From DAIPHL01 sp036771375 (GTDB lineage Bacteria > Synergistota > Synergistia > Synergistales > Synergistaceae): 15,132 bases of DNA. The notes below the pieces were generated by a model. That model was not told the origin of the DNA. It saw nothing but the letters and a program-made list of their open reading frames with translations, and did no database searches. Within the stretch, counting starts at the first letter, position 1, and every line of letters begins with the position of its first letter. The stretch lies in contig DAIPHL010000040.1 of NCBI GenBank assembly GCA_036771375.1, positions 1 to 15,132 on the forward strand. The letters are read 5' to 3'. Positions 6,477 through 14,068 of this stretch are shown one piece after another. The position numbers were made by a program, and so were the translations under genes.

Positions 6477-8189
6477 TTACTTTCGTTTGATATCCAGTTT
6501 GTCCGGAACCTCGCAGGGATCGAAGAGTTCGCCGTCCATCAGGCGAAGGCCGGATTCCGGATACGCGGTGATCGTCAGATTCAATCCGATCCAGTCGTCG
6601 TCGGTCACCCTGTCGTCGCGGTAGATGAGCTCCCAGAGAAGGCAGTGCTGGTTGTACGACGCCTTGTACACCATCTCGGAGAGCTCCTCGTCGTCGAAGC
6701 TGTAAGCCCCCCGGACGGCCAGCTCCAACCACTCCTGCTTCGAGTGACGATTGGTCGGTATTCTGAACGCGACTCGCTGATAGAGCTCCTCTCTGTCGTC
6801 GTAGTCGTCCCATTTCATCGGAGAGTTGCCCCACGTCCATCTTCGAAGATAGGCGGTCTGCATGTTCACGCTTGCCAGCCGCCAGCGGACGCCCAAAATC
6901 GCGCTGAGGATCCGCTGCGAGTCGTCCAGGTCATCGTCGTATTTGTAATACCAGTAGGTCGCGTTGTAAAACGGCTTCACGTTCGCACCACCGTAAGGGA
7001 ACTCCCCGTAAATCTGCACGCCGGCACCGGCGCGCTCCACGGCCTTTCCACCCCCTTCGGTCACGTCCTCGTAGCGCCCCCAGCTTCCGAAAAGCCGGAA
7101 ATACCCGGAGGCAGCAGGGTCGCTGTACCATGGACTCGCAACACGAATCTCCGGCTTCCGCCATATCACATATCTCGTGTCGATCCCCGATCGTTTCTGG
7201 AGCGAAAGCAGTTTTCTCTGACTCCATCCGATCTCGAACTCCCAGCCCTTTCCTTCGTACTCGAGTCCCCACTCGGGACGCCAGAGCGTGACGTCGCGAT
7301 CCTTGTCATACGCGCGCCTCGCCACGCCGTAGGCTCTCCAGCCCGGCGCGATCTCCTGCACAAGACGGGCCTCTCCCTCCCAAAGACCCTCGCTCCACGC
7401 GATTCCCTCCACCTCGAGCGAGCCGGAATCCCACACATAGGGACCGCGGACCCCCAGCCCCGCACCCTTGGAGGATTCATACCCAATCTTCGGGAAGAGG
7501 GCAGCCCTCTCCTTTTTACTCTTCTTCTTAAGGGGAACCACATAATCGAACGGGTAGGCGAAGAGCAGACGGTCTCCCAGATAGACCTTCGGCCTCCGGA
7601 TGACGACACGCCTCCCCTGGACGGCGAAGATCTCCTTCGCCTCCAACCTGTAATGCGGATGGAGTTCATTGCAGGTGGTGACGGACGCCCCAAGCCACCG
7701 TGCAGCGGACTCCTCCTCGTCGGACTTCGCCCGACGCCTATACCCCGGCACGTCCGAGAGCGGCATCACCTCGATCCGATCCCCCTTGACGTAAAAGGCA
7801 TCGATCTTTCCGTTCGGACGAGTCATCGCCCCTCTCTTCGTCGAAAAGTCGTAGTCGAGCCTCTCGCCGCTCAGACGGCGTCCCACGGTCGAAAAGACGA
7901 CGGCTCCCTCCGGAGACGACATCGCCCTGACCTTCTGGCCGTCGCTGTCGTATTCCACATACGGCGCGGTGAGTCGCATCCCCTCGCCTTCGATCTTCAC
8001 ATTCCCCTCCGCGGTGGCCACCCCGGAGGATTCCTCGAAGGAAATCCTGTCGGCATCCAGACGAAACCGATCGGGCTCCTGTGCCGGCGAGGCCTCACGG
8101 GGAAACGAGCAAAGGAACGACAGGACAAGAGAGATCACAAGGACCCACAAGAAGGAGCCGCGATGCGCTTTACTCAATCTGTTTTCCAA
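6477..8189 (-). CDS. lptD: LPS-assembly outer-membrane protein LptD (OstA family)
   Basis: LptD is the outer-membrane barrel that inserts lipopolysaccharide into the outer leaflet. The start is TTG 8189 with GGGGAG ten bases upstream; TTG 8177 is the alternative. An export signal covers about residues 11-36, cut near ASPA. An OstA/LptA-like beta-jellyroll follows at about 40-145 (DRISFEESSGVATAEGNVKI). The conserved LptD segment lies near 168-220: VTTCNELHPHYRLEAKEI, then YLGDRLLFAYPFDYVVP. The remainder has the alternating aromatic pattern of a beta-barrel. At 570 residues it is short beside the 784 of E. coli. Cys173 and Cys559 could form the known type of disulfide. It overlaps lptC by 16 bases and is the last gene before a terminator. 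Confidence 0.87.
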   Translation of the reverse strand: MENRLSKAHRGSFLWVLVISLVLSFLCSFPREASPAQEPDRFRLDADRISFEESSGVATAEGNVKIEGEGMRLTAPYVEYDSDGQKVRAMSSPEGAVVFSTVGRRLSGERLDYDFSTKRGAMTRPNGKIDAFYVKGDRIEVMPLSDVPGYRRRAKSDEEESAARWLGASVTTCNELHPHYRLEAKEIFAVQGRRVVIRRPKVYLGDRLLFAYPFDYVVPLKKKSKKERAALFPKIGYESSKGAGLGVRGPYVWDSGSLEVEGIAWSEGLWEGEARLVQEIAPGWRAYGVARRAYDKDRDVTLWRPEWGLEYEGKGWEFEIGWSQRKLLSLQKRSGIDTRYVIWRKPEIRVASPWYSDPAASGYFRLFGSWGRYEDVTEGGGKAVERAGAGVQIYGEFPYGGANVKPFYNATYWYYKYDDDLDDSQRILSAILGVRWRLASVNMQTAYLRRWTWGNSPMKWDDYDDREELYQRVAFRIPTNRHSKQEWLELAVRGAYSFDDEELSEMVYKASYNQHCLLWELIYRDDRVTDDDWIGLNLTITAYPESGLRLMDGELFDPCEVPDKLDIKRK

Positions 8190-8719
8190 TGGGCATACGC
8201 TCCCCTCTCGATGCGAAAGACCCCTTCACGGGTGATCTTCGCCGATTCGCCCTCGATGTGGGCGTCGCTGTCCTGAATGATCAGCCCGTTGTCGAACACC
8301 CATACGTCGTTCGAGCTGTCAAAACGCGCACGGCTCGCCATCACGTCGATGCTTCGCCCGGAAGAATACAGCAATCCATCTATCGAGGCCAGTCGGACAT
8401 CGCCTCCCGTCCGGGAGAAATCTCCGCTCCGCGCGAACATCCTGGCGACTCGCCCGCTCTTCGCCTCGCTCACGGTCAAATCCATGCTGTTTGCCCGAAT
8501 CATCCCGGATTCATGCTCGGCGCTCTCCGCCACGATATGCCACTCCCGGTCGGCGATCTCGCGCCGAAAATCCAGCTTTTCCACGACGATATCCGGCAGA
8601 TTCTTCGGGATTCCCCTCTGTGAGAGGTTCAAATCCCGTTGGAAATAAAATCCAAAGACCCCGACAGCGACGAGAAACAGGAGGAGGAAGATCTTACCAC
8701 GAGACACGCACGGCACCAT
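8174..8719 (-). CDS. lptC: LPS export periplasmic bridge protein LptC
   Basis: LptC is a single-pass inner-membrane protein that passes LPS from the LptBFG transporter to the LptA bridge. From ATG 8719 it has 181 residues: a TM anchor at about 9-26 (FLLLFLVAVGVFGFYF), then a jellyroll with the repeating strand pattern of the family (VEKLDFRREIADREWHIVAESAE, IDGLLYSSGRSIDVMASRARF, DNGLIIQDSDAHIEGESAKI). The frame is open further upstream, to an ATG at 8758, but that part is unlike LptC. GAGGAGG touches ATG 8719 directly, which is too close, so GTG 8707 or GTG 8716 could be the real start. It overlaps the preceding gene by 26 bases and lptD by 16, implying coupled translation. Confidence 0.85.
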   Translation of the reverse strand: MVPCVSRGKIFLLLFLVAVGVFGFYFQRDLNLSQRGIPKNLPDIVVEKLDFRREIADREWHIVAESAEHESGMIRANSMDLTVSEAKSGRVARMFARSGDFSRTGGDVRLASIDGLLYSSGRSIDVMASRARFDSSNDVWVFDNGLIIQDSDAHIEGESAKITREGVFRIERGAYAHWKTD

Positions 8720-9875
8720 CCTCCTCGACGAAGTCGATCCTCTTCGTGTCCACGGCACGGAAGAGGATCATCTTCCTCGCCACGGACACCTGCGCGCACT
8801 TCCCGTTCCAGCTGACCCTGTACCCCCGGGCGAGCGCCTGACGAAATCCGCCGCTCATGACCTCTCGCTCGAAGCGCTCCTTCGATACCCTCTTTCGCGA
8901 CTCGGCGGAGAGCAGAGAATACATCTCGTTCACATTCCCTCCGATCCAGGCCTTCAAGAAAAGCTCCAACACCTCTTTCTCACGGAGCTCGAGTTTTTTC
9001 GGAAGATCCACGGAGCGCTCCGGAGGACGATCGATGTCGGGGAAGGGGACCGGCGCTGCGAAAACGGGTTTGGCCCGGTCCAAAGAGAGATCTGCGGAGG
9101 ACGAGTGAGGCTCCGAAGAACGTGTCGGCTTGTATACCTCTCCCTCCGTCGAAAACTCCGGCTCCTTTGGCTTCTGGGAAGGCGGCGTCTTTGGAGGGAC
9201 CGGCTTATTCACGGTCGGGATTCTGACGACGACCTCCTTCTGCGATTGGGAGGACGTCTTTTTCCCGCTTGCAGGCGGCGAAGCCGGCGACCTGGTGACG
9301 ATCCCGCCGCCGTCGGCCGCGGAAGCGCCGTTCCCGCCAAAGGAAAAGATCGTCTCGCCCCCGCTCTTCAAGCCCTTCACCGCTATGCGAAAATTCGAGT
9401 TCCGTTGCTTGGGGAAGAAGACAAAACCCTGTACAAGCCCCTTCAGCGGATTGTCGAGCTTCTTTTCGAACACGATCGGCGGGATTCGCCGACCGGAGGA
9501 ATCGATCAGAACGATGTTCTTCGACAGCGGAGAAAGCTTCAACGGGTTTTGGTCGAAAACATAGACGGAGAGCATGGAAGCGGTAGCCGAGCCAATTCTC
9601 AGTTCGTCCTCGAACGATTTACGATACGCCTCGGTCTGATCTGGCCGCAACTTGCGCTTTTTCGCCTCGGAACGAACCCACGGATCGACCAGTTCCGCAG
9701 GATAATGCACCACCCATGCGAGGTTGCCGTCTCCCCATCGCAGGGACGTCCATCTGTCCAGAATCCGAAGGGCTCTGTCGCTCTCCTCCGAGGCAAAGAG
9801 CATCAATGGGATCGAGAGCGAAACGACGATACCCAGACACGACATCAAGACGACCGAGCGGCAAGACTTTTTCAT
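8694..9875 (-). CDS. Exported or membrane-anchored protein of unknown function with proline/serine-rich linker
   Basis: I do not recognise this 393-residue protein. Residues 1-29 form a signal peptide or anchor (SVVLMSCLGIVVSLSIPLML). Residues 30-180 look like a beta-rich domain (SKNIVLIDSSGRRIPPIVFEKK, VQGFVFFPK). Residues 185-290 are low complexity, rich in Pro, Ser and Lys, probably a flexible spacer across the periplasm. Residues 295-393 form a compact domain (EKEVLELFLKAWIGGNVNEMYSLL, then alternating strands) that resembles the NTF2-like fold. The ATG follows GGAGAG at eight bases. It overlaps lptC by 26 bases, so a role in the envelope is likely, but no function is assigned. Confidence 0.8.
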   Translation of the reverse strand: MKKSCRSVVLMSCLGIVVSLSIPLMLFASEESDRALRILDRWTSLRWGDGNLAWVVHYPAELVDPWVRSEAKKRKLRPDQTEAYRKSFEDELRIGSATASMLSVYVFDQNPLKLSPLSKNIVLIDSSGRRIPPIVFEKKLDNPLKGLVQGFVFFPKQRNSNFRIAVKGLKSGGETIFSFGGNGASAADGGGIVTRSPASPPASGKKTSSQSQKEVVVRIPTVNKPVPPKTPPSQKPKEPEFSTEGEVYKPTRSSEPHSSSADLSLDRAKPVFAAPVPFPDIDRPPERSVDLPKKLELREKEVLELFLKAWIGGNVNEMYSLLSAESRKRVSKERFEREVMSGGFRQALARGYRVSWNGKCAQVSVARKMILFRAVDTKRIDFVEEDGAVRVSW

Positions 9876-9941
9876 CCCGGAAACTCTCCGCGACGACCCC
9901 GGAAAAACCCTTCCGAACGCCAGGAGATCGAAACGAGTCGA

Positions 9942-10982
9942 TCAGGGATTCGGGTTTTGCGTGCCCATCGGCGTCGATCCCTGTGGAGCCGAGGCATCCG
10001 GTCCGACGAGATCCTCCATGGGACCCGGGATCCGGAATCCCTTTACGTTTTTGGGCTCGCTGGTCTCCACGTAGGCAATCGTTCCCTCTTTGATCTGCTT
10101 GTCGTTCCCCCTGACCAGAAAACCTCCGGCCAAGCCGACAGGCCCGATCAGAGCCGCACCGAGCAAACTCGCGCCGGCGGCTCCCGCAGTCCCCGTGTCG
10201 AGCTCCATCGCCTTTTTCGCCTTCGGGCCGAGGAAAATCGGTATCATCTGCCCGTCGAGCGTCTCGATGGATTTAAACTCGACACCGATCTCGGAAGGAC
10301 GTCCGAAACTGCGCGGCATCTTGACCTTCGTAACCTCGGCCAAAACGCGGCTCCCCTTTGGAGCCACGAGAGCCCCACCCAGAACGCAATCCTCCATCAA
10401 CTCCAGATCCACGACATCGTTTTTCTTGACGTTTCGAACGGTCAGCGTCTTCGTAAATCTGGATTTCATGACCGTACCGGCCGGGAAAGACACACCGACG
10501 GAGGTAACCCCCCCGGGAAGGATCTTGGAGATAACCCGCTCGAGCCTTGCGCTCAGCGCCCCCTCGCGAGTTTCGTTCTCCAAGGCCTTTTCAAGATCGG
10601 GAACTCTGGAGACAAGAGGTTTCGCGGGATAGACGGCACGCAGGACCAACCACTCGGCGAGACCCATCTTGAAAAGCAGCGAAGGCTGCGTTTCGTTCCC
10701 CCTCTCGACAAACCTTTCGAGAGCCGCCTCTCTTTCCGTGAGACTGCCGGGAAGCTCCATTCCGAAGAGCGTTTTCTCTATCGCGGAGAGGCGATTCAGC
10801 AGCCCCCCGTCTTGAGGATACCCGTAAACGACGTTTTCGACGCGTTCGAGCCCCTGTAACCCGGATTTATCGATCTTCCCGTTGTCGCCTTTATCACCCG
10901 GCGCCGGGCTGTCCGCAAACGCGACGACGGCGGACAGAAGAAGTGCGAAGATTGCCAGGATCGTTGACGTGTGACGTTTCAT
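9942..10982 (-). CDS. Exported protein of unknown function with glycine-zipper segment
   Basis: I do not recognise this 346-residue protein. The start ATG 10982 is chosen because AAGGAGGG lies just upstream and a signal peptide follows at once (TILAIFALLLSAVVAFADS, cut near residue 23). The frame stays open upstream to 11144, but that would overlap the pyrG end. After a short Gly/Asp-rich tail comes a helical region holding RLSAIEKTLFG (residues 64-74), a motif style seen in exported bacterial proteins. A beta-rich domain follows at 154-254 (VSFPAGTVMKSRF, GGALVAPKGSRVLAEVTKV). A Gly/Ala-rich hydrophobic stretch at 263-287 looks like a glycine zipper or membrane-inserting hairpin. It lies between pyrG and another exported protein. 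Confidence 0.8.
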   Translation of the reverse strand: MKRHTSTILAIFALLLSAVVAFADSPAPGDKGDNGKIDKSGLQGLERVENVVYGYPQDGGLLNRLSAIEKTLFGMELPGSLTEREAALERFVERGNETQPSLLFKMGLAEWLVLRAVYPAKPLVSRVPDLEKALENETREGALSARLERVISKILPGGVTSVGVSFPAGTVMKSRFTKTLTVRNVKKNDVVDLELMEDCVLGGALVAPKGSRVLAEVTKVKMPRSFGRPSEIGVEFKSIETLDGQMIPIFLGPKAKKAMELDTGTAGAAGASLLGAALIGPVGLAGGFLVRGNDKQIKEGTIAYVETSEPKNVKGFRIPGPMEDLVGPDASAPQGSTPMGTQNPNP

Positions 10983-11032
10983 TGCGTTTCCCTCCTTAAA
11001 AGATGCAAGGTCGCTCGAACACGATGCGTTAT

Positions 11033-12640
11033 TTATCGGAGCGCCGCAAAGTTTTTTGCCGCGAGGACGAAATCCCTGAAAAGAGGATGGGGACGCAGTG
11101 GTCTCGAGAGGAATTCCGGATGGAACTGAACTCCCACGAACCATGGGTGATCCTCCAGCTCGACGATTTCGACGAGATCCTTCTCCGGATATACACCGGT
11201 GATTCTCATTCCCGCGGACTCCAGTCTCGCCCTGTAATCGTTGTTCAGCTCGAACCGATGGCGGTGACGCTCCATAACCTCCGCCCTGCCGCCGTAAGCC
11301 CGTTTCGCCCGGCTTCCCTCGGCAAGGCGGCAGGGGTACGCACCAAGCCGCATCGAGCCCCCGAGATTCTCCTCCTTTTTCTGATCCTCCATCAGGTGGA
11401 TCACGGGATTCGGGGTCCCGGGGTCCATCTCCGAGCTATTCGCCGACGCCAGATGTGCGATGTTGCGCGCGAAATCGATCACCGCCACCTGCATCCCCAG
11501 ACAGAGGCCGAAGTACGGGATTCGCTTCTCACGGGCATACCCGGCCGAGGCGATCTTGCCCTCGACCCCGCGGGAGCCGAATCCACCGGGGACCAGAATA
11601 CCGTGGACACCCGAGAGGACCTGTTCCGCACCGAGCCGTTCGACCTCCTCGGTCTCGATCGGCCGGATTCTGAGTTTCGCACCACAGTGTATCGCGGCGT
11701 GGGAGAGCGCCTCGTTGACGCTGAGATATGCGTCCTTGATGCTGGTGTATTTTCCGACGAGAGCGATCTCCACCTCTTCTTTCGGGCATTCCCCCAGTTC
11801 CAGAAATTTGAGCCAGTCACCCATCTCCGCCGTGCCGTCATGCTCCATACCGAGCTTCCTCAGCACGAGCGCATCGAGGTTCTGTCTTTGGAGCGAGATC
11901 GGGACCCGATAGATCGTCTCCTCGTCGAGCGCCTCGAAGATGCTCTCTCCAGAGACGCTGCAGAAGAGCGCGATCTTGTCCATCATGTCGCCTCTCATCG
12001 AAAACTGGGAACGGCATATGATGATATCCGGCTGGATTCCGATGCGACGCAGCTCGTTGACGCTGTGCTGGGTCGGTTTCGTCTTGAGTTCTCCGGCCGC
12101 ACCGATATACGGGATGAGGGTCACGTGACAATAAAGAACGTTCTCCCGACCGACCCGAATGGACATCTGCCGGATGGCCTCCAGAAAGGGAAGGCCCTCG
12201 ATGTCGCCGACCGTCCCCCCGATCTCCGCAATCAGGATGTCTCGTCCCTTGGCGACACGGAGGATGCTCTCCTGAATCTCGTTGGTGACGTGAGGAATCA
12301 CCTGGACCGTTCCACCGTTGTACCGGCCCGCGCGCTCCTTGGAGATGACCTGCGAATAGATTTTTCCCGCGGTGACGCTGTTGTGATAGCTGAGCCCCTC
12401 GTCGATGAAGCGCTCGTAGTGTCCGAGATCCAAGTCCGTCTCCGCACCGTCGTCTGTCACGAACACCTCGCCGTGCTGAAACGGATTCATCGTCCCCGCG
12501 TCGACGTTAAGGTATGGATCCATCTTGATGATGGAGACGTTCAACCCCCGCCTTTTCATCAGCGTCCCGAGAGACGCCGCCGTAATACCCTTGCCCAGGG
12601 AGGAGACAACCCCTCCCGTCACGAAAATAAACTTCGTCAT
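11033..12640 (-). CDS. pyrG: CTP synthase (glutamine-hydrolysing)
   Basis: CTP synthase makes CTP from UTP, ATP and glutamine, the last step of pyrimidine nucleotide synthesis. The 535-residue length is normal. The N-terminal synthetase domain opens TKFIFVTGGVVSSLGKGITAAS, with the P-loop SSLGKG at 13-18, and has KMDPYLNVDAGTMNPFQHGEVF at 39-60. The C-terminal class I glutamine amidotransferase domain carries nucleophile Cys380 in GLCLGMQ, with His507 and Glu509 in FHPEF completing the triad. All catalytic parts are intact. It is 31 bases downstream of the LysM/M23 gene, so probably co-transcribed. No pyrimidine-responsive attenuator was seen in that gap. Confidence 0.98.
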   Translation of the reverse strand: MTKFIFVTGGVVSSLGKGITAASLGTLMKRRGLNVSIIKMDPYLNVDAGTMNPFQHGEVFVTDDGAETDLDLGHYERFIDEGLSYHNSVTAGKIYSQVISKERAGRYNGGTVQVIPHVTNEIQESILRVAKGRDILIAEIGGTVGDIEGLPFLEAIRQMSIRVGRENVLYCHVTLIPYIGAAGELKTKPTQHSVNELRRIGIQPDIIICRSQFSMRGDMMDKIALFCSVSGESIFEALDEETIYRVPISLQRQNLDALVLRKLGMEHDGTAEMGDWLKFLELGECPKEEVEIALVGKYTSIKDAYLSVNEALSHAAIHCGAKLRIRPIETEEVERLGAEQVLSGVHGILVPGGFGSRGVEGKIASAGYAREKRIPYFGLCLGMQVAVIDFARNIAHLASANSSEMDPGTPNPVIHLMEDQKKEENLGGSMRLGAYPCRLAEGSRAKRAYGGRAEVMERHRHRFELNNDYRARLESAGMRITGVYPEKDLVEIVELEDHPWFVGVQFHPEFLSRPLRPHPLFRDFVLAAKNFAALR

Positions 12641-12671
12641 TCCTGGAAATCACTCCCGCTCCCTATCGTCG

Positions 12672-13988
12672 TCATCGCAAGGCCTTGATCGGGTTGATCG
12701 GCGAACCGCCCCGGCGAACCTCGAAATGGACGTGGTTTCCGGTGGATCTTCCGGTACTTCCGATCAGGGCCACCCTCTGTCCTCGACGAATTTGCGTGCC
12801 AGCCTGGACAAGCAGTTTGCTGCAGTGGGCGTACAGAGTGGTCATATTCCCCGGATGCGAGATCACGATGGTCTTGCCGTAACCGCCCATCCAGCCGGCG
12901 TGGACCACCCGGCCGGCGGCGGCCGCGACGATCGGGCGACCTCTCGGTGCCCTGATATCGATGCCGGTGTGAAAATCCCTCCTGCCTCCGACGGGATCCC
13001 GCCGCCAACCGAAGGGGCTGGAGATCTTTCCCACCGTCGGCCAGCCGAACCCGCGCTTTGCCGTCAACTTCTGCTTAACGGCACCGGATACCGCGGTCCT
13101 TCCCTTGCCGCTCTCGACAAAGGCCGTCACCTTGGCGCCCGGCAGAAATATCTCCCGCTTGCTGACCAGGACATCTCCGGCCTTCATCTCGTTCGCTTTC
13201 AGGATCGTCTCCGGATAGATACCGTACTCCTTCGCGAGGCTCGCAACGGTCTGGTTCGCCCGCGCCGTTACGAAGATGCCGTCCTGGTTCGGCACTCGAA
13301 GCGTCGAGCCGACCTTCAGAATATCCGTCTCCGTTATTTTATTGCATCCGAAAAGGGAGTTCACGTCGAGGTCAAAGGTGTTCGCGACACTCCAAAGCGT
13401 GTCCCCGTTTTTGACGACGTAGTAGGTGATCTTGAGGGGGTCCGCCTGCCTCATCCGAGCCTCTTCCTCTTTCTTGAGGTTTCTGACGTGCGCAAGCGTG
13501 TCGGTCACGTACTCCTCGGCATCCGGAACGTAGAGGATCTGCCCCTCCTTGACCCTGTGCTGATCTTTCAGCTCGTTCGCCTTCATGATGCCGTTCACGG
13601 AACAGTTGTACTTTTCGGCCAATTTGGAAAGGGTGTCCCCGGCCTGAAGGGTGACCTCCTTCCAGCGTACGGCGACCTCGGTTGTGGAGGTTTTTTCCTT
13701 CTCCGTGGACTCTTCCTCCATCACCACGTCGGAGTCTTCAAAGGAAGGACCGGCGGACGCCTTGTTGAACGGTCCCATCGCGTCTTTGCCGAGATGGGCG
13801 TTCTGAGCCGCCGCCGCATCCACGACGACGTAACCCAAAGCCATGTCCTCGTTCGCTCCGTCGATGGAGTCGAAGTTGGACCAATAGCCTCCGACGTTCT
13901 TCGCCGCACCATGTACCAGAGTGCCTGTCAAGATCAATGTCACCGCGATCATCGCCTGCACGAAGCGTTTATTTTCGAGTTCGCTCAA
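12672..13988 (-). CDS. LysM-domain M23 murein endopeptidase (NlpD/EnvC-type)
   Basis: This 438-residue protein has an N-terminal signal or anchor (FVQAMIAVTLILTGTLVHG, about 9-27) and a 75-residue charged linker. Three LysM-type peptidoglycan-binding repeats follow at about 110-156, 188-234 and 238-284; the third is degenerate. A C-terminal peptidase M23 domain occupies about 320-438. Zinc ligands are present: His340 and Asp344 (HTGID), and His421 in HVHFE; His388 and His419 also match catalytic positions. An active LytM enzyme that cuts peptide cross-links is therefore expected, not an inactive activator of the EnvC or NlpD kind. The start is TTG 13988, six bases after GAGGGGGG. It is the first gene of the operon after the promoter at 14025-14052. 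Confidence 0.93.
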   Translation of the reverse strand: MSELENKRFVQAMIAVTLILTGTLVHGAAKNVGGYWSNFDSIDGANEDMALGYVVVDAAAAQNAHLGKDAMGPFNKASAGPSFEDSDVVMEEESTEKEKTSTTEVAVRWKEVTLQAGDTLSKLAEKYNCSVNGIMKANELKDQHRVKEGQILYVPDAEEYVTDTLAHVRNLKKEEEARMRQADPLKITYYVVKNGDTLWSVANTFDLDVNSLFGCNKITETDILKVGSTLRVPNQDGIFVTARANQTVASLAKEYGIYPETILKANEMKAGDVLVSKREIFLPGAKVTAFVESGKGRTAVSGAVKQKLTAKRGFGWPTVGKISSPFGWRRDPVGGRRDFHTGIDIRAPRGRPIVAAAAGRVVHAGWMGGYGKTIVISHPGNMTTLYAHCSKLLVQAGTQIRRGQRVALIGSTGRSTGNHVHFEVRRGGSPINPIKALR

Positions 13989-14024
13989 ATAAATCCCCCC
14001 TCGCTTGGCAAAAACGTCAGGACA

Positions 14025-14052
14025 ATTCTAGCAGATCTTGCGAATTTGACAA
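14025..14052 (-). promoter_or_regulatory. Promoter of the endopeptidase-pyrG-lpt operon
   Basis: On the minus strand TTGTCA (14052-14047) and TAGAAT (14030-14025) are separated by 16 bases, just after the rho stop. No hairpin with a T tract is visible between rho and this point, so rho transcripts may also read into the operon. Confidence 0.6.
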
Positions 14053-14068
14053 AAACGCTGACCGGACA

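Noticed and set aside
6645..8276. A 543-codon plus-strand open frame across lptD
   Set aside because: Antisense to lptD, with Arg/Pro-rich composition and no domain pattern.
9876..9941. CGGAA/TTCCG hairpin between the two exported proteins
   Set aside because: Five-base stem without a T run after it; too weak to call a terminator.
9105..10859. A 584-codon plus-strand open frame over the two exported proteins
   Set aside because: The minus-strand genes have signal peptides and ribosome sites; the plus-strand product is Arg-rich without features.
10983..11144. Longer start for the exported protein after pyrG
   Set aside because: It would overlap the pyrG end by over 100 bases and bury the signal peptide; ATG 10982 has AAGGAGGG.
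11003..12688. A 561-codon open frame antisense to pyrG
   Set aside because: pyrG is intact with full catalytic residues; the antisense product has low-quality composition and no recognisable motif.
14009..14057. Two copies of CAAAAACG about 41 bases apart after rho
   Set aside because: Eight bases in an A-rich region is within chance; no larger repeat or site pattern around them.
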